Of a DNA stretch of 64,000 nt, positions 60,101 to 64,000 are shown piece after piece. The notes under the pieces were generated by a model. That model did not search any database. It was given only the letters and a program-made list of their open reading frames with translations, and was not told the DNA's origin. Source of the stretch: Anisus vortex (taxonomy: Eukaryota > Mollusca > Gastropoda > Planorbidae). Location of the stretch: contig OX421493.1 of NCBI GenBank assembly GCA_949126835.1, positions 59,815,898 through 59,879,897 of the forward strand. The letters are read 5' to 3'. How positions within the stretch are numbered: position 1 is the first letter of the stretch; each line of letters opens with the position of its first letter. The position numbers were made by a program, and so were the translations under genes.

Positions 60101-60877
60101 ACACATTAAAGAGGTTAAAGGCAGAGTGGATATACAGCGAGCAAGTACTAAAAAGGAAACATCATGTTATTAATAAAGCAACTTCTTAGATATAAATAAA
60201 AATATAGTGGTCTGGCTACATCACAAGATTACAGAGGTTTCCCAAATACAATCAATGACAGCAGGGTAAGGTGGAAGGGGGGTAGCATATAATATCAAGG
60301 ATATGGCCAGAATAATGCTTATATGATGCCTATTAGAAAAGTTGAAATTTTTACGTGAAGTACAATCGTAGCTTGTCTTTTTTGGTACGTGCATTCGTAA
60401 AGAATTTTTTTTTAAGCTTAATTTTGTTTTCTATAATATTTTAGAAGTAGAGGTCAACATAAAACATGACCTTCCTCTTGTGAAACCATGATATTTTTAT
60501 ACTATTGTTTCGTTTTGGCTTAATGAGGATCTGTTTCCTTGTTATTGGAGTTAAGTATGCACACAACTAAACTGTAAGATAAAATACTAATAATTCGAGT
60601 AACAAATATATTTTTAAAAAATCAGCTTTATTGATTAAATCATCATTTAAATCCAGTATTTACATTGTATTGTTGTTTTTGACAGAACTGCTGTCAACTG
60701 ATGTACAGTTCCGTTCCCGTTCTACTTCACAATCAATGCTAGGATGTGATAACAGAAGAATGTTCCTCTTCAATCCTTCAACGTTGGACATTAAATGTGA
60801 AGTTGGAGGAGCCATTCAAATTGTTACAATTACAGGAGCTGGAGTCAAATCATTATGTTCTTTATATATTAATGGAG
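48066..60877 (+). CDS. Gene 2: secreted or membrane protein with EGF and galactose-binding-like modules (5' part, 10 exons)
   Basis: Coding exons are 48066-48114, 50185-50316, 51098-51274, 52260-52439, 52616-52750, 53443-53580, 54750-54881, 57417-57539, 58523-58687 and 60686-60877; all junctions are phase 1. The predicted order is signal peptide, EGF-like, a two-exon discoidin/galactose-binding-like module, three EGF-like modules, one EGF-like, a second two-exon galactose-binding-like module, and continuation beyond the window. No transmembrane exon is seen between 54881 and 57417, so one gene with a repeated EGF plus sugar-binding-like unit is the simpler reading; a second gene starting at 57417 is possible. 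The function may be surface recognition or adhesion (inference). Confidence 0.75.
49318..49402 (+). pseudogene. LTR-element protease remnant
   Basis: Reads FLLVDTGSTLDTL then a stop, about 28 codons. The VDTGS motif suggests a retrotransposon aspartic protease. Nothing else of the element is clear. Confidence 0.35.
49545..49795 (+). mobile_element. LINE ORF2 C-terminal remnant
   Basis: With two or three stops, it reads WLGHA, MPQGRLPQNINS, WRTRIKEG and VCTQCDLTCVSRIGLFRH. This is the usual end of RTE-type ORF2 proteins, including the final cysteine/histidine cluster. It lies in gene 2 intron 1. Confidence 0.7.
49855..49975. repeat. (GATA)n / (GACA)n / (GA)n microsatellite
   Basis: Compound microsatellite of atagatagacag and gagagag runs. 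Confidence 0.95.
50185..50316 (+). CDS. Gene 2 exon 2, EGF-like module
   Basis: Acceptor attacatag, donor gttagg; 132 bp, phase 1-1. Begins DCPQDRYGDGC, has CHC near the start and KGWFGPQC at the end. Similar in layout to exon 8. Confidence 0.83.
51098..51274 (+). CDS. Gene 2 exon 3, galactose-binding-like module, first half
   Basis: Acceptor tttttctcag, donor gtatga; 177 bp, phase 1-1. LSDSTVTSNPG, IDDNDKTCI and VRFKNVRLHG match the fold pattern of F5/8 or fucolectin-like domains (N-terminal strands, D-x-D-x-T-C turn). The family assignment is by pattern only. Confidence 0.72.
51721..52259 (+). repeat. 44-bp minisatellite carrying the 3' splice site of exon 4
   Basis: Twelve or so copies of a 44-bp unit that ends ttctttctacag. 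The last copy provides the real acceptor of exon 4 at 52259. Nine upstream copies keep an acag acceptor and two have acac instead. Reading on in the exon phase from a decoy meets TGA within six codons. Confidence 0.93.
52260..52439 (+). CDS. Gene 2 exon 4, galactose-binding-like module, second half
   Basis: 180 bp, phase 1-1, donor gttagt. VYVQLKLIP, FPCTPRGNVLKIFL and LRRLCSLYVSIG form the C-terminal strands; the LxxLCSLYV end is mirrored in exon 10. An alternative gtgagt donor at 52430 would break the phase used elsewhere. Confidence 0.75.
52440..52560. repeat. 22-bp repeat starting at the exon 4 donor
   Basis: About five copies of a gttagtggacttatctta unit. The first begins exactly at the gt of the donor, so donor-like gttagt recurs downstream. 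Confidence 0.88.
52616..52750 (+). CDS. Gene 2 exon 5, EGF-like module
   Basis: Acceptor ttctcctag, donor gttcgt; 135 bp, phase 1-1, eight cysteines (CESGKTGRTC start, CNE end). Confidence 0.82.
53443..53580 (+). CDS. Gene 2 exon 6, EGF-like module
   Basis: Acceptor aacatgtag, donor gtaagt; 138 bp, phase 1-1, eight cysteines (CLSGYYGINC start, DPPNC end). The pyrimidine tract is weak near the acceptor. Confidence 0.8.
53880..54480. repeat. 23-bp minisatellite (ttctgtcacttgataaggtcacg)
   Basis: About 25 copies, placed just upstream of the 43-bp array before exon 7. Confidence 0.93.
54492..54749 (+). repeat. 43-bp tandem duplication of the exon 7 3' splice site
   Basis: Copies start at 54492, 54535, 54578, 54621, 54664 and 54707, exactly 43 bp apart, and the true exon start at 54750 is the seventh. 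Each unit holds the first 31 bases of the exon followed by cttta/ctctccag. Five decoy acceptors precede the real one. Use of a decoy leads to TAA inside the next copy. Confidence 0.95.
54750..54881 (+). CDS. Gene 2 exon 7, EGF-like module
   Basis: Acceptor accctccag, donor gtagct; 132 bp, phase 1-1. CNGTSGYNCMC start, CKICDSGFDLD, and an NNSCKS end. The last acceptor of the 43-bp array is the only one that keeps the frame open. Confidence 0.82.
55550..57175 (-). mobile_element. 5'-truncated LINE (Jockey/CR1-like) in gene 2 intron
   Basis: 1626 bp on the minus strand with a taaga-repeat tail at its 3' end (left side) and a perfect 8-bp target duplication AAGGAAAT at 55542-55549 and 57176-57183. 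The endonuclease and the start of ORF2 are missing. Two other truncated copies of the same family lie at 46944 and 47473. Confidence 0.92.
55633..57201 (-). CDS. LINE ORF2, reverse transcriptase domain
   Basis: 522-codon open frame; the first about nine codons are flanking intron because the element is cut at 57175. Motifs run in order: NYRPVSLTSITCKLLE, HQHGFRKNRSCETQL, ILLDFSKAFDKVHH (motif A), SGVPQGTVLGPLLF (motif B), RLFADDCIIY (motif C, catalytic DD), NAKYLGVII. The C-terminal tail has FFPSGIRAWNGLPEQ. No stops interrupt it, so the insertion is young. No apurinic endonuclease domain is present, so it cannot move on its own. Jockey/CR1 group by style; the clade is not certain. Confidence 0.93.
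   Translation of the reverse strand: MISCLAISFINLNKLEQIGHINVVEKGIKQLLINLKANKASGPDEIPARLLKELTNEISPIFKILFQASLNQGKVPRDWKLANVTPLFKKGDKSDPGNYRPVSLTSITCKLLEHIIYSSIVNHLGKLNALCPHQHGFRKNRSCETQLIGLLDDLSKGIDNNNQIDAILLDFSKAFDKVHHSSLLKKLKYFGISGPLHQWIQDFLIGREQTVIINGSKSSPITVNSGVPQGTVLGPLLFLIYINDLPNCINTGTKVRLFADDCIIYRIIKTGKDSELLQKDLDELQKWESNWSMSFHPEKCQLIRVSKKKKQIIANYFIHGKELTQTNNAKYLGVIINDKLSWNPHIDEVIKKSNKTLGFIKRNFYKCNKNIKLKCYLTLVRPILEYAVSVWDPSTKENIKKLEQIQKRAARFITSEYSQLTRVTPLVKSLNLETLEDRRAKSKVVIIHKALNSNLEIQHNNNLLQISDKHKDRNTFLVPYARTNAYKYSFFPSGIRAWNGLPEQTRKTSNLTSFKTLIKMQD
57417..57539 (+). CDS. Gene 2 exon 8, EGF-like module
   Basis: Acceptor gaatcaacag, donor gtaagt; 123 bp, phase 1-1. Lacks the first cysteine of a usual module (TWFGVNNTFQCHC) but ends KKGWFGWKC like exon 2. 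It opens the second EGF plus galactose-binding unit. Confidence 0.78.
57643..58258 (-). mobile_element. LINE fragment, RT C-terminal region, second family
   Basis: Minus-strand reading with frameshifts: FERVDTFKYSAS, EIKERIAARN, ETWTMTKSIETQLDTFERKV, NEELYALYEDPTVLAEIKK, RLRWTGLLERM. The 3' end is gatggatg repeats at 57643. A different family from the LINE at 55550. Confidence 0.82.
58523..58687 (+). CDS. Gene 2 exon 9, second galactose-binding-like module, first half
   Basis: Acceptor atattatag, donor gttagt; 165 bp, phase 1-1. DNPKVATELNVNLTDRND, NTCWNT and FTWLRIVF parallel exon 3 (TSNPG..., DDNDKTC, FKNVRL). Confidence 0.72.
58690..60685. other. Large gene 2 intron without recognised features
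   Basis: Apart from a short direct repeat (acaacttacagccatt, about four copies, 59445-59515), I see no ORF, no mobile-element protein motif and no clear terminal repeats here. Confidence 0.6.
60686..60877 (+). CDS. Gene 2 exon 10, second galactose-binding-like module, second half
   Basis: Acceptor ttttgacag, donor gtatcg; 192 bp, phase 1-1. Ends IVTITGAG, KSLCSLYING, like the LCSLYVSIG end of exon 4. The gene continues past the window. Confidence 0.75.
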
Positions 60878-61264
60878 GTATCGTTTAATAAATTAGTTGT
60901 TAGTGTTACAAACTTTAGTTATCAATAGAAGAGAGATAAGACTAAGAAAGAAAGAACTAAACATTGACCTTTAAAATAGGCCTACTTTCTACTGTATTAC
61001 TTTATTACTGTATTACTTTATTACTTTATTGCTTATAAAAGAGTCAATGGAAAGGGGAAGTTATGAAATTCGAGATATTATTTTTAATAAAATTGAAATT
61101 GTATCGTATATCATTGGAAATTGAGCCTTTGTTTTTTTTTTTTGTAAGTCTATGGAATGTCTTTCTGAAACCTTTAAAAAAAACAACAACATAATTTTTG
61201 GCTATCAACCGACATGGAAGATCCAATTTGAGTTGAAGACTTTTCTTATTACGGGAGGTCAAGC

Positions 61265-64000
61265 TCTTTAGTATAGTCAGTTCTTGTACAGCTTTAGTTT
61301 AGTCAGTTCTTGTACAGCTTTAGTTTAGTCAGTTCTTGTACAGCTTTATTTTAGTCAGTTCTTGTTCAGCTTTAGTTTAGTCAGTTCTTGTACAGCTAAA
61401 TTTAGTCAGTTTTTGTACAGCTTTAATTTAGTCAGTTCTTGTACAGCTTTAGTTTAATCAGTTCTTGTACTGCTTTAGTTTAGTCAGTTCTTGTACAGCT
61501 TTAGTTTAGTTACTTCTTGTACAGCTTTAGTTAAGTCAGTTCTTGTACAGCTTTAGTTTAGTCAGTTCTTGTACAGCTTTAGTTTAGTTACTTCTTGTAC
61601 AGCTTTAGTCTAGTCAGTTCTTGTACAGCTTTAGTTTAGTAAGTTCTTGTACAGCTTTAGTTTAGTCAGTTCTTGTACAGCTTTAGTTCAGTCAGTTCTT
61701 GTACAGCTTTAGTTTAGTCAGTTCTTGTACAGCTTTAGTTTAGTTACTTCTTGTACAGCTTTAGTCTAGTCAGTTCTTGTACAGCTTTAGTTTAGTAAGT
61801 TCTTGTACAGCTTTAGTTTAGTCAGTTCTTGTACAGCTTTAGTTTAGTCAGTTCCTGTACAGCTTTAGTTTAGTCAGTTCTTGTACAGCTTTAGTTTAGT
61901 CAGTTCTTGTACAGCTTTAGTTTAGTTACTTCTTGTACAGCTTTAGTCTAGTCAGTTCTTGTACAGCTTTAGTTTAGTCAGTTCTTGTACAGCTTTAGTT
62001 TAGTCAGTTCTTGTACAGCTTTAGTTTAGTCAGTTCTTGTACAGCTTTAGTTTAGTCAGTTCTTATACAGCTTTAGTTTAGTCAGTTCCTGTACAGCTTT
62101 AGTTTAGTCAGTTCTTGTACAGCTTTAGTTTAGTCAGTTCTTGTACAGCTTTAGTTTAGTTACTTCTTGTACAGCTTTAGTCTAGTCAGTTCTTGTACAG
62201 CTTTAGTTTAGTAAGTTCTTGTACAGCTTTAGTTTAGTCAGTTCTTGTACAGCTTTAGTTTAGTCAGTTATTGTACAGCTTTAGTTTAGTCAGTTCTTGT
62301 ACAGCTTTAGTTTAGTCAGTTCTTGTACAGCTTTAGTTTAGTCAGTTCTTGTACAGCTTAAGTTTAGTCAGTTCTTGTACAGCTTTAGTTTAGTCAGTTC
62401 TTGTACAGCTTTAGTTTAGTCAGTTCTTGTACAGCTTTAGTTTAGTCAGTTTTTGTAAGGCCTTAGTTTAGTCAGTTCTTGTACAGCTTTACTTTAGTCA
62501 TTTCTTGTACAGCTTAAGTTTAGTCAGTTTTTGTACAGCTTTAGTTTAGTCAGTTCTTGTACAGCTTTAGTTTAGTCAGTTCTTGTACAGCTTTAGTTTA
62601 GTCAGTTCTTGTACAGCTTTAGTTTAGTCAGTTCTTGTACAGCTTTAGTTTAGTCAGTTCTTGTACAGCTTAAGTTTAGTCAGTTCTTGTACAGCTTTAG
62701 TTTAGTCAGTTCTTGTACAGCTTTAGTTTAGTCAGTTCTTGTACAGCTTTAGTTTAGTCATTTATTGTACAGCTTTAGTTTAGTCAGTTCTTGTACAGCT
62801 TTAGTTTAGTCAGTACTTGTACAGCTTTAGTTTAGTCAGTTCTTGTACAGCTTTAGTTTAGTTACTTCTTGTACAGCTTTAGTCTAGTCAGATTTTGTAA
62901 AGCTTTAGTTTAGTAAGTTCTTGTACAGCTTTAGTTTAGTCAGTTCTCGTACATCTTTAGTTTAGTCAGTTCTTGTACAGCTTTAGTTTAGTCAGTTCTT
63001 GTACAGCCTTAGTTTAGTCAGTTCTTGTACAGCTTTACTTTAGTCAGTTCTTGTACAGCTTAAGTTTAGTCAGTTTTTGTACAGCTTTAGTTTAGTCAGT
63101 TCTTGTACACCTTTAGTTGAGTCAGTTCTTGTACAGCTTTAGTTTAGTCAGTTATTGTACAGCTTTAGTTTAGTAAGTTCTTGTACAGCTTTAGTTTAGT
63201 CAGTTCTTGTACAGCTTTAGTTTAGTCAGTTCTTGTACAGCTTTAGTTTAGTCAGTTATTGAACAGCTTTAGTTTAGTCAGTTCTTGTACAGCTTTAGTT
63301 TAGTCAGTTATTGTACTGCTTTAGTTTAGTCAGTTCTTGTACAGCTTTAGTTTAGTCAGTACTTGTACAGCTTTAGTTTAGTCAGTTCTTGTACAGCTTT
63401 AGTTTAGTTACTTCTTGTACAGCTTTAGTTTAGTTACTTCTTGTACAGCTTTAGTCTAGTCAGTTTTTGTACAGCTTTAGTTTAGTCAGTTCTTGTACAG
63501 CTTAAGTTTAGTCAGTTCTTGTACAGCTTTAGTTTAGTCAGTTCTTGTACAGCTTTAGTTTAGTCAGTTCTTGTACAGCTTTAGTTTAGTTACTTCTTGT
63601 ACAGCTTTAGTCTAGTCAGTTTTTGTACAGCTTTAGTTTAGTCAGTTCTTGTACAGCTTTAGTTTAGTCAGTTCTTGTACATCTTTAGTTTAGTCAGTTC
63701 TTGTACAGCTTTAGTTTAGTCAGTTCTTGTACAGCCTTAGTTTAGTCAGTTCTTGTACAGCTTTACTTTAGTCAGTTCTTGTACAGCTTTAGTTTAGTCA
63801 GTTCTTGTACAGCTTTAGTTTAGTCAGTTATTGTACAGCTTTAGTTTAGTAAGTTCTTGTACAGCTTTAGTTTAGTCAGTTCTTGTACAGCTTTAGTTTA
63901 GTCAGTTCTTGTACAGCTTTATTTAGTTACTTCTTGTACAGCTTTAGTCTAGTCAGTTTTTGTACAGCTTTAGTTTAGTCAGTTCTTGTACAGCTTTAGT
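61265..64000 (+). repeat. 26-bp minisatellite (ctttagtttagtcagttcttgtacag), about 105 copies, open at window end
   Basis: Highly regular array with occasional ttagttactt and aagtttagt variants. Each unit contains ttcttgtacag, a pyrimidine-rich stretch ending in CAG like a 3' splice site. The array runs past 64000, in the gene 2 intron after exon 10. Confidence 0.96.

Noticed and set aside
57417..60877. A separate third gene starting at 57417
   Set aside because: No signal-peptide exon upstream and no membrane or stop exon ending gene 2 before it; kept as a continuation of gene 2, though not excluded.

Overview
This window is eukaryotic nuclear DNA: AT-rich, intron-rich, and dominated by mobile elements and minisatellites. 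The cysteine-rich multi-EGF genes with phase-1 exons, the LTR elements and the tRNA-derived SINE suggest a mollusc, most likely a gastropod. That assignment is inference from protein style, not from a species marker.

Host genes. Two neighbouring, related genes lie on the plus strand. Gene 1 is the 3' part of a type I membrane protein. Ten exons (11338-38192) each encode one cysteine-rich EGF-like module, and a terminal exon (43540-43718) encodes a transmembrane helix and a short tail. Six of the EGF exons come from tandem duplication of a unit of about 1.2-1.6 kb. Gene 2 begins with a signal-peptide exon (48066-48114). It continues with EGF and discoidin/galactose-binding-like modules (50185-60877) and runs off the right end. 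Every internal coding exon is phase 1-1, so exons can be gained or lost without breaking the frame.

Mobile elements. Element A (2842-9734) is an LTR retrotransposon with Ty3/Gypsy-like proteins in Ty1/Copia-like order (protease, integrase, then RT), as in gmr1-type elements; most of its RT and RNase H is deleted. Element C (21678-35645) carries gag-protease and integrase ORFs but no RT. Its 5' LTR is split by element B (21885-28184), a SAP/gag/protease element with a wrecked integrase. LTR lengths and target-site duplications fit exactly for all three. There are also two solo LTRs, a decayed fourth LTR element, several 5'-truncated LINEs (one with an 8-bp target duplication, one with a twin-priming inversion), a tRNA-derived SINE and candidate MITEs.

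Tandem repeats. Minisatellites with 14, 14, 18, 22, 23, 26, 41, 43, 44 and 48 bp units fill much of the intronic space. In gene 2 the 43-bp and 44-bp arrays reach exactly to an exon start and repeat the 3' splice site itself. The 26-bp array at the right end carries the same kind of acceptor-like motif about 100 times.

Layout: 1-2.7 kb minisatellites; 2.8-9.7 kb element A; 9.7-20.1 kb gene 1 EGF exon array; 20.2-35.6 kb solo LTR and nested elements B and C inside one intron; 35.8-38.2 kb two more EGF exons; 39-43.4 kb 41-bp satellite; 43.5 kb gene 1 last exon; 44-48 kb intergenic repeat debris; 48-60.9 kb gene 2; 61.3-64 kb 26-bp array.
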